A stretch of DNA of 64,000 nucleotides from Floccularia luteovirens (taxonomy: Eukaryota; Basidiomycota; Agaricomycetes; Agaricales; Squamanitaceae), in contig VSJF01000011.1 in assembly GCA_009739215.1 (NCBI GenBank), forward strand, positions 1,240,001 through 1,304,000. Reading direction: 5' to 3'. Every line of letters starts with the position of its first letter. Positions within the stretch are counted from its first letter, which is position 1. Below, one piece after another: positions 33,910 to 45,848 of this stretch. The translations under genes and the position numbers were made by a program. A model generated the notes under the pieces. It was not told where the DNA came from. It saw only the letters and a list, made by a program, of their open reading frames with translations, and searched no databases.

Positions 33910-35901
33910 ATGAAGTAGGGGGTCACGTCATATAGTGCCTAGAAGAATTCAATATATGGGAAATACGAGAGTTTTCGTGGAGGTACAGCGGGAGTAGTAG
34001 TATTTCGTCTGTAGGCACGTTTCCAACAAAAGATCCAATTATAATATAAAAGTCTTTCGGTGTTCAAGAGCGTGGCTGGCAGGGGATTCTAGCATCTTTG
34101 TTAAAGTCTGCAGTAAATGGGGAATTGTACACTTTCCTCCTGGTATCTTGTGAAGGTTGAAATGTTCTTCTAACCGAATTATAGTGTGTAATCAAACTAT
34201 ACTTGCTATCCACATGATGTAGAAGGAATTGAAATACAACAAATGCTTAAGATGCTTGTGATATAGTACTTGTATCATTTATAGTCAGGATTATAATGAA
34301 TTATCCATGAACTCTTTGCCATGTCAACAGAACTTTTTTCGACATAGAGAAATGTCCAGCTGGCCAGCATAATGGTATTACATTAGGAATATTTTTCTGT
34401 CCTTGCAGATGATCATGGTCGTTTGTGTGAATAAGAGATGTGGTCGTGTTGGGTATGTTATTCAGAAATCTACTCTACCAATCAACAACAATTTGTTGCA
34501 TTTCATGTATACAATATACCTTCTATATACAAACCACTCACATGATTTGCCAACAGAAATCACAACCTCTTCCCTGCCTGTACAACGAAAAAGAGTTTAA
34601 ATTAGGATTGACAGTCACTTGGTGTACAAGATAGATACCATCAGTCAAAATGGAGCATTCAGTAATTGCTGTAAGTCGCAGCATTGCACATTACCAATGC
34701 TGCACTGGAAAGGTGAATCATCCTGGGTAATAAATAGCACTGACTATCGCATCGAAGGAGGAAAAAAAAAAAACAGGAAGACGACGAACAGTGAGTCAAT
34801 GCGAACAAATTTGTTGGTGAATCTGAGTTTGAACTGGGGGCACGTCCTAGTAAAGCTGTGAATGATGCATGCATGTACCATATGATTCCTTTCACCCTTT
34901 TACACCGACTGTTCAGCCATATGTGTATTTCTTGGAAAACATTTGCGACGTCAATCATGTGTCAATATATACAATGTCCCACACACCAAAATTGATCCAT
35001 AATGACCTCGGGATTATACACCTTTTGGTTCCTAGCTATTCATTCGTACCCCAAATGTGTCGATTCAGCTGCCTGAGTGTCAGGTAAGTTCCCGGGAGTG
35101 GACTCAGAATGATTAATCTGTGAGTATCATTGTTGCCGAATAAACGCACGCGTTAAAATAAAGGGATTCATTTACCGAACAGGCAAATAAAGATCGTCCT
35201 GGTTTTCATATTCCATAATTCACCGTTTAGAATTGAAGAGTTATCTACGCTTGATGATTTTGCGATAAGATGTGACCAGGCTTCGGCCGATGCGTAAGCA
35301 ATGTCAGTTCTGACTGATTTGACATTAAAACAAATAATCTTACGGCCAACGTACGCATCTGCCATCCTTAATAATTGGACTATTCAATAATGGTTGATCA
35401 GCCTCAGGTGAATATATCAACGTGGAACGGAGAACCGTCCTGTCGCTAATTGTTCACTTATAGCGCTCAATCTCCGGTGTCTTGTTGCTGATTGTATATT
35501 TTTACAATCAAAAACGGTGTTTGCCTTCATTTAATTGACACTTGTTGACAATAATCACGTCTATTACAGGTGCTGTCATTGTGTGTGGTACACCTTTCAG
35601 AAGTCCTGGAAATTTTTGAAATTCTTGGGTATCAGTCAATACAAAAGAATCCGACAACTCCGGGATTTCACAGCTTCTACGTGACCTCATACCACAAGCT
35701 ATTCTATTCTGGAAAAGTGGCAGGTCACGAGAACTAGCCTCGCAAGTCTTCACCCATTTCATGGTACAAGAAATTATGAACCCCATCTGGTTATGCGGTG
35801 GCATTTCACCCACGTCTTGGAAGTGCTGTCAACACAATGTGGATGTCAAAATCCATATTGTACCGCTTGTTCTAATGTTGCAAATTCAAAGGCCATGGTG
35901 G
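33910..35901. repeat. Hydrophobin-array spacer 3
   Basis: Same composition as spacer 2: 3' flank, decayed divergent hydrophobin (34665-34850), and the shared upstream block (GCGCTCAATCTCCGGTGTCT near 35463). No intact gene. Confidence 0.7.
34665..34850 (-). pseudogene. Decayed divergent hydrophobin 3
   Basis: The best-preserved Cys motif of the relics: minus strand C-SIGNVQ-CC-DLQ, equivalent to [13 protein letters not shown]. The signal-peptide region is eroded, with a long T-run, and its ATG has become TTG (TTGTTCGCATTGACTC). Confidence 0.75.
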
Positions 35902-35908
35902 TATAAAA
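35902..35908 (+). promoter_or_regulatory. TATA box of hydrophobin 3
   Basis: TATAAAA after GGCCATGGTGG, 83 bases before the ATG. Confidence 0.8.
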
Positions 35909-35984
35909 CCCGTTCAGATATACGCTCAAACCCCAGTTCAAAACTACATACTCATAAGTAGTAACAAGAATTACAATCATCACA

Positions 35985-36477
35985 ATGTTCGCTCGTATCA
36001 GCTCATTCGCCATCTTTGCTCTTCCTCTCCTTGCGGCTGCCACCGCTATTCCCCGCGACGGTGCTCCCACCACTTCTTGCAGCACTGGTTCTGTAAATTG
36101 CTGCAACTCCATACAGAATGTGAGTTCATATATTATTTGCTCGAACACATAGCTCTAATCAGCAACTTGTACAGTCCACGAGCACCTCCGTCAGCCAGCT
36201 CGCTGGTCTCCTTGGCATCGATCTTAGCGCTATTACTGCCCAGATTGGCTGTTAGTGCTTCTATACTCCAATCAAACCTTTGACTGACATTGCAATACAG
36301 TGGCCTGCAGCCCGCTCCTCCTTGGTAGCACTAACTGGTAAATTTCTTTATGTGTATAGTTTCTTGAGGCTGCCGATTGACTTTGAAAACAGCGCCAACC
36401 AAGTAGCTTGCTGCTCTGGTAACACATTCAACGGGTTGATCACCCTTGGCTGCAACCCTCTCAATATCGGGCTTTAA
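35985..36477 (+). CDS. Class I hydrophobin, array copy 3
   Basis: Four exons: 35985-36119, 36175-36250, 36301-36337, 36393-36477; 333 bases, 110 aa. It belongs to the second subtype of the array: signal [20 protein letters not shown], short linker (PRDGAPTTS) and exon 2 core [19 protein letters not shown]. It has Ala instead of Thr before the third Cys cluster ([13 protein letters not shown]) and Ser in VACCSGNTFNG. All eight cysteines are present. Confidence 0.94.
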
Positions 36478-38581
36478 ATGGAGCAGGGGGTCATGTCATA
36501 TAGTACCCAGAAGTGCATTCAATGTCTGAGAAATACGAGGGTTCTCGTGAAGGAACAGCGGGAGTAGTATTTCGTCTGTAGGCACGTTTCTAGCAAGATC
36601 CAATGATAATATAAAAGTCTTTTCGGTGTTCAAAACGCGGCTGGCAAGGGACCTTAGCATCTTTGTTAAAGTTCACAGTAAATGAGGAATTGTACACTTT
36701 TCCCTCGATTATGATATATTATCTATGAGCTCTTTGTCATGTATACAGAACTTATTGTCGATATAGAAAATATCCAGCTTGGCTGAATCCTTGCCCACAG
36801 CATAATAGTATTACATTGGGATTTTTTTTCTGTCTTTGCCGTTGTAGATGATAACGTCCACTTGGGTAGACGTGATGTAGTTATGTCGAGAATGTTATTC
36901 TTCCCTAAAAGTCAACGGCTTTGTTGCATTTCACATATACAATATACCTTCCATCTATTCACATGATTTTACCCCGTGGTTTAAATTGAATTCTACAAGA
37001 ATTTTAACCAAATTTATGAAGTCATCGATACAGTTTAAACAGATTCATCGACGGAAATGATACGGTCTTCCCCGTAAATCCTGTTTGTACAACAAAAGAG
37101 TTGCATTAGGATTGTGTAATCAAATACTGGCCCTCCAACAGCCGAGTTCTGAAAGAGCCGTGTTCCAATCTTTATTATTTTACACTTGAAATTGATTTCT
37201 CAACAAAGAAAGTTATGGGACAATGTTTGGGGAGTTCTTGGACGATCTATGGTACAACTTGGCCAGCGATAGGACCAAGAACAAGGCCAAGAAAGTTGGA
37301 GAGTAGGTTGATACCGTTGTCTTTGGCCTATGGCATAGAATACCATTAGTCAAAATGGAACATTTAATTGCTGTATGGGGTCGTAGTATTGTACATGGTA
37401 CGACTGGTGCTGCACCGGAAAGATGGATCATTCTGGGTAATAGCACTGGCAACCGCAAGGAGGGAAACAAAAACAGGAAGAGAGGTGTTATTTGTTTTCT
37501 TACTACTGGTGAGTCTGAGCTTGAACTGGCCAGGGTAATACGTAAAGCTGTGAATTCCATATGATTTCTTGCAACACCCTTTTACGCTGACTATTCAACA
37601 AAATGTATATTTCATGGAAAACATTTGCGACGTCAGCCATGTGTCAATATGGACAATGTCCCGCGCACAAATATCGATCCATAATGAACCCGGGTATATT
37701 CTAATTCCCAGCTATATATTCATACCCCGGTGCCGATCCAAAGAAGCTGCCTCATTGTCAGATAAGTTGGCATGCCGGGGGTGTGCCTGAAATAATTAAT
37801 GGGCGGGTAACAGAGCTGCCGACTCAATAAAAACATAACTAAAGAGCACTTCATTCATCGAAAAGGCAGATGGTGATTATCCAGGTCTTCATATCTCACA
37901 ATTCACTGTATAGATTCATCTACGCTTGATGAATTTTGGGATAAAATGTGACTAGACTTCGGCCGATACACGGGCAACGTCAATACTGACTGTTTTGACA
38001 TTAAAACAAATGATCTTAGGGCCGACGTATACAAATCGTCTTACTCATTACTTAATAGCCGGGACTATTCAATAATGGTTAACAATTCAGGTGGATACAT
38101 CAGCGTGGCACGGAGGAACCATACTGTCACTAGTTAACCACTTATAGCGCTTACTCTCTGGAGTCTTGTTACTCATTGTATATTCTATCAGATTAAGTGT
38201 GATTGCTTTCATTCGATTGACACTTGCTGACTATAATCACGTCTGTTGCAGGTGCTGCCGTTGGGCATGGTATATCCTTTGAGAAATTTAAAATTCTTGG
38301 GTATTGGTCAACACAAAATAGCCTGACAACTGCAGGGTTCCATGGGATTAAACGGCTCTACGTGACCTCGTACCACAAACCTTTCAATCATGGAGGGTGG
38401 CAGATGTCAGAACCAGCCTCACCGCTCTTTACCCACCTCATGATACAAGAAATTATGAACCCCATCTGGTTATGCGGTGACATATCATCCAAGTCTTGGA
38501 TATCTTGGCAACACAACGTGAATGTCAAAATCCATATTGTACCGCTTGTTCTGATGCTGTAAATTCAAAGGCCCATGGTGG
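36478..38581. repeat. Hydrophobin-array spacer 4
   Basis: Repeat-unit DNA with 3' flank, the decayed divergent hydrophobin at 37230-37545 and the shared upstream block. No intact gene. Confidence 0.7.
37230..37545 (-). pseudogene. Decayed divergent hydrophobin 4 (two exons visible)
   Basis: Most complete relic. On the minus strand the leader (AGTTCAAGCTCAGACTCACC) is followed by LPVFVSLLAVASAITQND and PSFRCSTSRTMYN (exon 1), then INLLSNFLGLVLGPIAGQVV (exon 2), matching [18 protein letters not shown] of copies 1, 2 and 4. The ATGTTCGCTCGT start is deleted and the CC pair is lost. Exons 3 and 4 are not recognisable. Confidence 0.8.
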
Positions 38582-38588
38582 TATAAAA
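38582..38588 (+). promoter_or_regulatory. TATA box of hydrophobin 4
   Basis: TATAAAA, 82 bases before the ATG. Confidence 0.8.
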
Positions 38589-38663
38589 ACCACCCAGGCA
38601 TATCCTCAAACTTCAGTTCAAAGCTACCCATCACAGGTACTCACAAGAATTACAATCATCACA

Positions 38664-39178
38664 ATGTTCGCTCGTATCACCTCATTCGCCATCTTCTTGC
38701 TCTTTGCTCTTCCTCTCCTTGCGGCAGCCACCGCTATTCCCCGTGACGATCCCACCTCTTCTTGCAGCACTGGTTCTGTAAACTGCTGCAACTCCTTACA
38801 GGATGTGAGTTGATATAATCATTTGCTGAGTCGTATAACTCTAATCAACAATTTATATTCAAGGCCTCGAGCCCCGTCGTTGGCCTTCTCTCCGGCCTTC
38901 TTGGTATCGTTCTTGGCCCTCTTACCGGCCAGGTTGGCTGTGAGTACTTACATTCATATCAAAAGTTTAAAAGACTCAACTGGACATCGAAATACAGTGA
39001 CCTGCAGCCCGCTCCTCCTCGGAAGCACTAACTGGTAAATTCTTTATGTGTATATTTTCTTGAGACCGCAGATTGACTATATATAAAAAACAGCGCAAAC
39101 CAAGTTGCTTGCTGCACCGGTAACACATTCAACGGGTTGATCACCCTTGGCTGCAGCCCCCTCAACATCGGGCTTTGA
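38664..39178 (+). CDS. Class I hydrophobin, array copy 4
   Basis: Four exons: 38664-38804, 38864-38939, 38998-39034, 39094-39178; 339 bases, 112 aa. First subtype ([20 protein letters not shown]; exon 2 core [19 protein letters not shown]), with a short linker PRDDPTSS. The mature C-terminal half is identical to that of copy 1 ([28 protein letters not shown]). Intron 2 begins GTGAGT rather than the GTTAGT of the other copies. Confidence 0.95.
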
Positions 39179-41507
39179 ATGGAGTAGGGGGTCATATCAT
39201 AGTGCCTAAAAGGGTATTTGATATTTCAGAAATACGAGGATTCTCGTGAAGGAACAGCAGGAGTAGTAGTATTGTCTTTAGTCACGTTTCCAACAAGATC
39301 CCAAATATAACATAAAGTCTTTCAGTGTTCAAAAACGTAGCTGGCATGCCCTGGAGAAATAACTAATAATGACGCTGATCACCCCAGGTACGTTGTCTGG
39401 TATTAGTTATGCCACTTTCGACGCGCGGTCGTGTCGTGGTGTTGGCAGTTGTTATTATTTCGCTGTGCTTCACAATTTTCGTTTCTTCGATTCACTTGGC
39501 CATTAAAGGAAGGGGTTAAGGCTTCAGAACTTTAGTCGCGGCAACGGACCTTTGTCAAAGTCTAGGGATTGTACACTTTTTCTCTTGTGAAGGTTCATAT
39601 ACTGATTGAACAAATCAGTGTACAATCAAGCCATCCTTGTTACCCATGTGAGGTATTAATTAAGTAAACCAAGCAAGTCACGGCTGCTCTCCAGGAAGTT
39701 AAACCAAGTGAAGGAAAATTTATAGTAGTTGGAAATCCGCTCGATTAACCACCTTACAACTTGCGAAGAACTTGTTGAGAATCTTTCAAAGGCCTTTAGA
39801 TTGTATGTTGGTGCAGTGAGGCTGGTGTAAAAATCGTAGTGGTTTGGTCACAAGCAGAATTCGACACTCCGCCACGGCAATCAGTTGGGTCAATATAAAG
39901 CACATTGAAATGGTATTACACTGATAGTCATAGTCTACAGACTCAAGTGCTTTGTTAGTAGCATCCCATGTATGCATATACTCGCTAGCTCAAGATATAG
40001 TTAGTACCTAAGCCCCCAGTTGCAATTGCGGAAAGTGGGTTCCAGTGCTTCCACCATAACCTCCTGATTTAAATTGGCAGTACTAGGCGAGTTTGCATCA
40101 CCGAGTTTGTCATAGTACATCTGACAGGGATAAGAACCATGTTAATGCACGATGCGCCCGTCCGCCCGACTCTCGTGGAGGTTAGTATCTGAGGGTCCAC
40201 CGCCTCCTGCCCTGCCTAAGCTGCTGGCGCCACAAAGTCTCGTGACACTTTCCAACTTTTCGAATTATCACATCGAATTTTCAAGTTGTTGGATCTTTTC
40301 ATTCTCGGGGTCACTTTACCAATCAAGAGAGACTATGATTGCAAGAGCTCATGCCCTCTGTTTTGGGGGTTCCCAGATAATCTAGGAAGCCACTGCCAAG
40401 CAAGTAGACGAAGTTTTCTTCATGATTGGTGAGTCTGTATTTGAATGAGGGTGTATGCGCACTAAATCTGTGAATGTGCAAACTTGTACCATATGACGCC
40501 CGATACCTCTTGACAATAAGGAAGGTTAACTATTAAGCCAAATGGGTATTTCCCTGGAAAACATTCGGGACATCAACCATGTGCCCAGATGTGCGCGCAC
40601 ATAGCTTAATCCATAATGAATTCTGATATCCTTTGACAGTTCTCACCAAAAGTTTGCATACACCCACGCCATCAATCTAGAGAAGTTGTCGCTTATGAAT
40701 TGGCATAAGACAGGAGTGGACTTAGAATGATTAATCAGTACTCAGTAAGTCGCAGAGTTGCCGAATGAACCCATGGCAAAAACTAAAAAGCAAATCCATT
40801 CCAGGCAGGTGTTGACCGTCCCAGTTTTAATATCTCACAATTCACTGTTGAGATTTGAAATCGCGGCCTTGTGAAGTCATCCGCTTGATGATTATTGCGT
40901 TAAAAAATGGCTTGGCCTCGTTGACAAACAGGCAACACAACTTCTGAACTGATTTGACATTAAAATGAAAGATCTTACAATAAACGTGTGTCAACTTGTC
41001 ATTCAAATCATCTTCCATTCTCATTGATTAATTAAAAGCCGGGATTATTTAACAACGGTCGATCAGCAGGACAACTCAGGTGGATATACTGACTCACAGA
41101 CCCACCAATTGGTGTGTAGGAACCGTCCTGTCACCAGTTAATCACTTACAGCGCTTAACCTCCGGTGTCTTGTTGCTGATCGTAAATTGCGTCATCACGT
41201 ATTCTTGCCTTCATTTGACTGACACTTGCGGATGCTGCCACTGGGCGTGGTACATAGATGCACAGAAAAAAGCTGGGCAACTGCAGGATTTCACAGATCA
41301 GACGGCTTTTTACGTGATTTCGAACCACAAGCACACTACAACGTCACAGCTCCTTACCCACCTCATGATACAAGAAATTATGAACCCCATCTGGTTATGG
41401 GGTGGACATTTCACCCAAGTCTTGGAAGTTCTGCCAACACAACGTGGATGTCGAAAATCATATTGTGCTGCTTTCCTAATGTTGCAAATTCAAAGGCCCA
41501 TGGCTGG
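39179..41507. repeat. Hydrophobin-array spacer 5, with about 1 kb of unrelated DNA
   Basis: After the usual 3' flank, DNA from about 39350 to 40420 does not resemble the other spacers and replaces the place where a divergent relic would lie. Only a leader trace (TTGGTGAGTCTGTATTTGAA, 40426-40445) remains of it. From about 40450 the shared upstream block resumes. No gene is supported in the unrelated part. Confidence 0.55.
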
Positions 41508-41515
41508 TATAAAAA
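41508..41515 (+). promoter_or_regulatory. TATA box of hydrophobin 5
   Basis: TATAAAAA, 87 bases before the ATG. Confidence 0.8.
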
Positions 41516-41594
41516 CCACCTGTACAGATATACGCTCAAACCCCAGTTCAAACCTACACACCCACAAGTAGTAACAAGAATTACAATCATCACA

Positions 41595-42102
41595 ATGTTC
41601 GCTCGTATCAGCTCATTTGCCATCTTTGCTCTTCCTCTCCTTGCTGCTGCCAGCGCTATTCCCCGCGATGATCCTCCCAGCTCTTCTTGCAGCACTGGTT
41701 CTGTAAGTTGCTGCAACTCCATACAGGATGTGAGTCGATATATTATTTGCTCGAATGTATAGCTCTAATCAAGAACTTGTATAGTCCACGAGCACAACCA
41801 TCAGCCAGCTCGCTGGTCTCCTTGGTATTGATCTTGGCTCTATCACCGGCCAGATTGGCTGTTAGTTATTCTTTATTCGATTTAAACGTTTGAAATGCTC
41901 AACTTGACATTGAAATACAGTGACCTGCAGCCCGCTCCTTCTTGGTAGCACTAACTGGTAAATTTCTTGATGTATATATGTCCTTGGGGGCACAGACTGA
42001 CTTTGAAAAAAACACAGCGCCAACCAAGTAGCTTGCTGCACTGGCAACACATTCAACGGATTGATTACTCTTGGCTGCAGCCCTCTCAATATCGGACTGT
42101 GA
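41595..42102 (+). CDS. Class I hydrophobin, array copy 5
   Basis: Four exons: 41595-41729, 41785-41860, 41921-41957, 42018-42102; 333 bases, 110 aa. Second subtype ([39 protein letters not shown]). Exon 1 encodes the same peptide as exon 1 of copy 6, linker PRDDPPSSS and CSTGSVSCC, so the two are recent duplicates or have been converted. All eight cysteines are present; it ends GCSPLNIGL. Confidence 0.95.
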
Positions 42103-43419
42103 AAGGACTAGGTGGACATGTCGTATAACACCTACAAGTTTGATATATGAGAAATATGGAAATTCTTGTGAAGGACCATGCGGGATTAGTAGTATTTCGT
42201 CTGTAGGCACATTTCCAACAAAATCCAATATAAAATTTTCTCCAGTGTTTAAAAACATAGCCTGGTTTCGTGGCAGGGTTTCCTAATCCTTTTTAAAATT
42301 TGTATCAAATAAGGTAACAATTTAATGTTAAGGTGGATTTATGCACTATCCTCCGTGGCAAAATCGTTCTCGAACGGTTCCTTCGATCTCACAATCCAAA
42401 GGGGGGGTCATATGTGGGCCCGGCAAACAAAAAGTATTCAATCCGGCTGCCATCCTCACTTCAATACTTCTACCTGGATTTGCGATTCACGGGTATTAGT
42501 CAATAAGCACAACCTACTTTTGTATCCCTATTCCATAGTAAATAGAACGACGCCATAAATATAAATACTATGCATACGCAAGTTCGCCCAATTAGTGCTA
42601 TCAATAGTTTGTCCCATCACCAACGAATAATACTGCTTCTAAAAAATTCACTAATATATATATATAGAAGCTTGCGTATTATTATAGTGATTGATCAGTA
42701 AGTGCCAACTGAGTTGCCGAACAAACTTATGGACATGATGGCAAAACTAAACAACAGTTCATTTAACGAATTACCTTTTTCAGCTATTTCCAGTTTTCAT
42801 ATCTCACACTTTCATCGCGTGATTATACATACATGTAGTAGAATCATCTCCGCTTGATGAATATTGCGATAAAATGTCACTAGCAAGGCCAGTTCTGCTT
42901 GACTTGACATTAAAATGAATGAGCTTACGATTGACATACGCCAAATTTTGAACCCCACAGCCATGACCATTCCCACACATTAATTGATAGCCGGGATTGT
43001 TTAATAAGGGACAACTCAGGTGGATATATCAACGTGGCACGGAAGCACCATCCTCTCACCAATTGATCACTTCCAGCGCTTAATCTCCGGTGTCTTGTTC
43101 TATAGATCCAAGTGTCCTTGCCTTCATTCGATTCTTATTTGCTGGCAATAATCATGTCTATCGCGCGGTACATCTTTGAAGAGTCCCGGAATTCTTTGAT
43201 ATTCATTGGTATCAGGACCTGGCCTCGAACCACGAATTCTATCATCACAGAAGAGTGCCAGTCTTTACACACCTCATGATACAAGAAATTATGTACCCCA
43301 TCTGGTTATGGGGTGACATTTCATCCAAAACTTGGAAGTCCTGTCAACACAACGTGGATGTCAAAATATCATATTGTGCTGCGGCTTTTCTCATGTCGCA
43401 AATTCAATGGCAATGGCGG
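42103..43419. repeat. Hydrophobin-array spacer 6
   Basis: Shorter spacer (1.3 kb) that lacks the divergent relic. It has an AT-rich stretch with TATATATATA near 42655-42665. It is mirrored by the spacer between copies 8 and 7 in the right arm. Confidence 0.65.
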
Positions 43420-43426
43420 TATAAAA
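43420..43426 (+). promoter_or_regulatory. TATA box of hydrophobin 6
   Basis: TATAAAA, 73 bases before the ATG; the closer spacing comes from a shorter leader lacking the AGTAACAAGAATT piece. Confidence 0.75.
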
Positions 43427-43492
43427 ACCACCCAGACATATCCTCAAACCCCAGTTCAAAACTACAAACTCACAAGTATCACAATCATCACA

Positions 43493-44001
43493 ATGTTCGC
43501 TCGTATCAGCTCATTTGCCATCTTTGCTCTTCCTCTCCTTGCTGCTGCCAGCGCTATTCCCCGCGATGATCCTCCCAGCTCTTCTTGCAGCACTGGATCT
43601 GTAAGTTGCTGCAACTCCATACAGGACGTGAGTCGATATATTATTCGCTCGATGGTATAGCTCTAATCAGCAACTTGTACAGTCCACGAGTACTTCCGTC
43701 AGCCAGCTCGCTGGTCTCCTTGGTATCGACCTTAGCTCTATCACCGGCCAGATTGGCTGTTAGTTATTCTTTATTCGATTTAAACGTTTGAAATGCTCAA
43801 CTTGACATTGAAATACAGTGACCTGCAGCCCGCTCCTTCTTGGTAGCACTAACTGGTAAATTTCTTTATGTGTATACTTCCCGAGACCTTGATTGATTTC
43901 GAAAAAAAAAACACAGCGTAAACCAAGTAGCTTGCTGCACTGGTAACACATTCAACGGATTGATCACTCTTGGCTGCAGCCCCCTCAACCTCGGGCTGTG
44001 A
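43493..44001 (+). CDS. Class I hydrophobin, array copy 6
   Basis: Four exons: 43493-43627, 43683-43758, 43819-43855, 43917-44001; 333 bases, 110 aa. Exon 1 encodes the same peptide as exon 1 of copy 5. Differences: [20 protein letters not shown], Val in CVNQVACC and a C-terminal GCSPLNLGL. All eight cysteines and the signal peptide are present. Confidence 0.95.
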
Positions 44002-44794
44002 ACGGAATGGGTGGACATGTCGTATAACGCCTACAAGCTTGGTATATGAGAAATACGGAAATTCTCGTGAAGGAGCATACGAGAGTAGTAGTATTTCGTC
44101 TGTAGGCACATTTCCAACAAGATTCAATATACAGTTTTCTCCAGTGTTCAAAAGATAGGCTGATTTCGTGGCTGGGTTCCCTAATCCTTTTTAAAATCTG
44201 TATCAAGTAAGGCATCAAGTTGGCGTTGACGTGAACTTATGCACTTTCCTTCATGTAAAAACCGTTCCCAAATAATTCCTCCGATTCCACAATCATAAGG
44301 AGTCATCTATGGGCCAGAGAATCATTTCGACTACCACCCTTAATTCAATAATTATTCCAGAATTTGCAATTCGTGAGTATAAGCACAACTTACTTTTATA
44401 TCCATATTCCATAGAACAACATTATAGATATAAATACCATTCATACGCAGGTTCGCTAAAATGCTATCAACGGTTCGTTTCATCGCCAACGAATAAGACT
44501 GATTCTGGAAAATTTACTGATAAACCTGAAAAAAAAAAAATATGACAATGACATCAGTATATATAATCCATGCGGCGTTGACACGAAGATTATGTGGTGT
44601 AAGAGCGAATCTGTCGGTGGAGGTCTAGTACTGATATTTTCAAAGACTATGACAACATGAATGGCTACCAGAATATGCTAGTCCGGGGCGGTGTGCCCAC
44701 GACCTGGTCCATAATAACCAGCATTTCGTCAAAGGAAACAAATCTCACATCATTTTTTTGTACATTAAACCTGTCCGTATTCAATGTCAGAATC
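44002..44794. other. 3' flank of hydrophobin 6 and inner edge of inverted repeat
   Basis: The arm similarity fades between about 44340 and 44560. The rest is the 3' flank of SPC2. No other gene seen. Confidence 0.5.
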
Positions 44795-45848
44795 TCAAAT
44801 GTACTCGCCATCCATTGCTCTCTCCACCATTGTACCAACCCACTGTTCAAAGACATCAGCACTCAGGTGTCCAGCGTCATCAAAGAAGGCAGTGTATGAT
44901 TGCTCTCCGTGGGTGCGCCCGCGCGCCAATAACGACTTTCCACCGTTTGTCGATCTTAAGTATGTCAGTGACAACGAGTATGCGGGGGATGACGTTGATG
45001 ATTTCGAAGTGGATGACGTAGAGGCTGGTTTGGTTTGTGACGATAGTGTGATGCGCTCGGTAACTATCTGTAGTGATGTCAAGGCGGAGAAAGGTAGGGT
45101 GTGACTAATAAAGGCGTACCCGTTTAGAGAAAGTTCTACGCTTGCCAACAAATACAATGTTACCCTCTACGAGGTAGGAGTAAAGTGTTTGCAGCATAGT
45201 TAAAAACATGTACCTTTCGAACTTTTGTCAGACACATAGTCAGACAACAAGTCCAAAAAATCTCACATGGCTAATCCAACTGCGACCACAGGCTTAGATT
45301 GTTCAAATTCTACTTTGTAGCCATACAGCGCTGTCCCACCTGCTACAAGTACGCTTAGCCATCCCAGCCCCAGACGAACATCCGTGTGGGTGTGAATTTG
45401 TTTGAAGAGCTCTGGGCGAGATAGGTACTATAAACATAATCTTGGTCAGAACTACCATCGATATCATAGATGCAAGGTGACGAGAACAAAAATTATTTCT
45501 TTTAAGTCGGAAAGTCGGAGAAAATATGATTGAAGTGATACCGGAAAACCCAGCACAAAGACAAGATATACAATGTCGAGAGTGAATGGGATATCAATCA
45601 CTCACGCGCTTCACTGCATCATCACATGCATTCTTCAACTCCGTCTGATTAGCAGTATTGACGGTGACTACTTCGCGCTCCCCAGGCGATGCACTTGTGC
45701 TTAGAGGGCCTAACGGACGATCCGACGCAGCGTCGGGGCTCGGAGTGCGTGCTGACATACTAGGCGCGCGTGGAGGACTCCCAATGGTGGTGGCGTTAAT
45801 ATTGTTACTACCAGCCTCAGCTGCTGCTTTCGCGTTTTTACGAGGCAT
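44795..45848 (-). CDS. SPC2: Signal peptidase complex subunit 2 (SPC25 kDa subunit)
   Basis: Four exons: 45848-45606, 45427-45267, 45213-45120, 45067-44795; 771 bases, 256 aa. A low-complexity P/S/A N-terminus is followed by LKNACDDAVKRYLSRPELFK and DVRLGLGWLSVLVAGGTALY, the first of two transmembrane helices; the second is AVGLAMYMFLTMLQTLYSYL. The luminal-side core contains FVGKRRTFSKRI, ITLSSQTKPAS, PAYSLSLTYLRSTNGGKSLL, YTAFFDDAGHL and FEQWVGTMVERAMDG, all typical of SPC2. The subunit links the ER signal peptidase to the Sec61 translocon. This is a single-copy housekeeping gene lying in the loop between two inverted hydrophobin arms. Confidence 0.92.

Larger units (their letters stand above)
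40400..44560 (+). repeat. Left arm of large inverted repeat
   Basis: About 4.1 kb holding hydrophobin copies 5 and 6 and their flanks. It recurs in reverse orientation at about 46850-50880. A clear example: the block near 42830-43000 (TAGTAGAATCATCTCCGCTT ... ATTAATTGATAGCCGGGATT) reappears reverse-complemented near 48300-48480. Ends are approximate. Confidence 0.8.
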
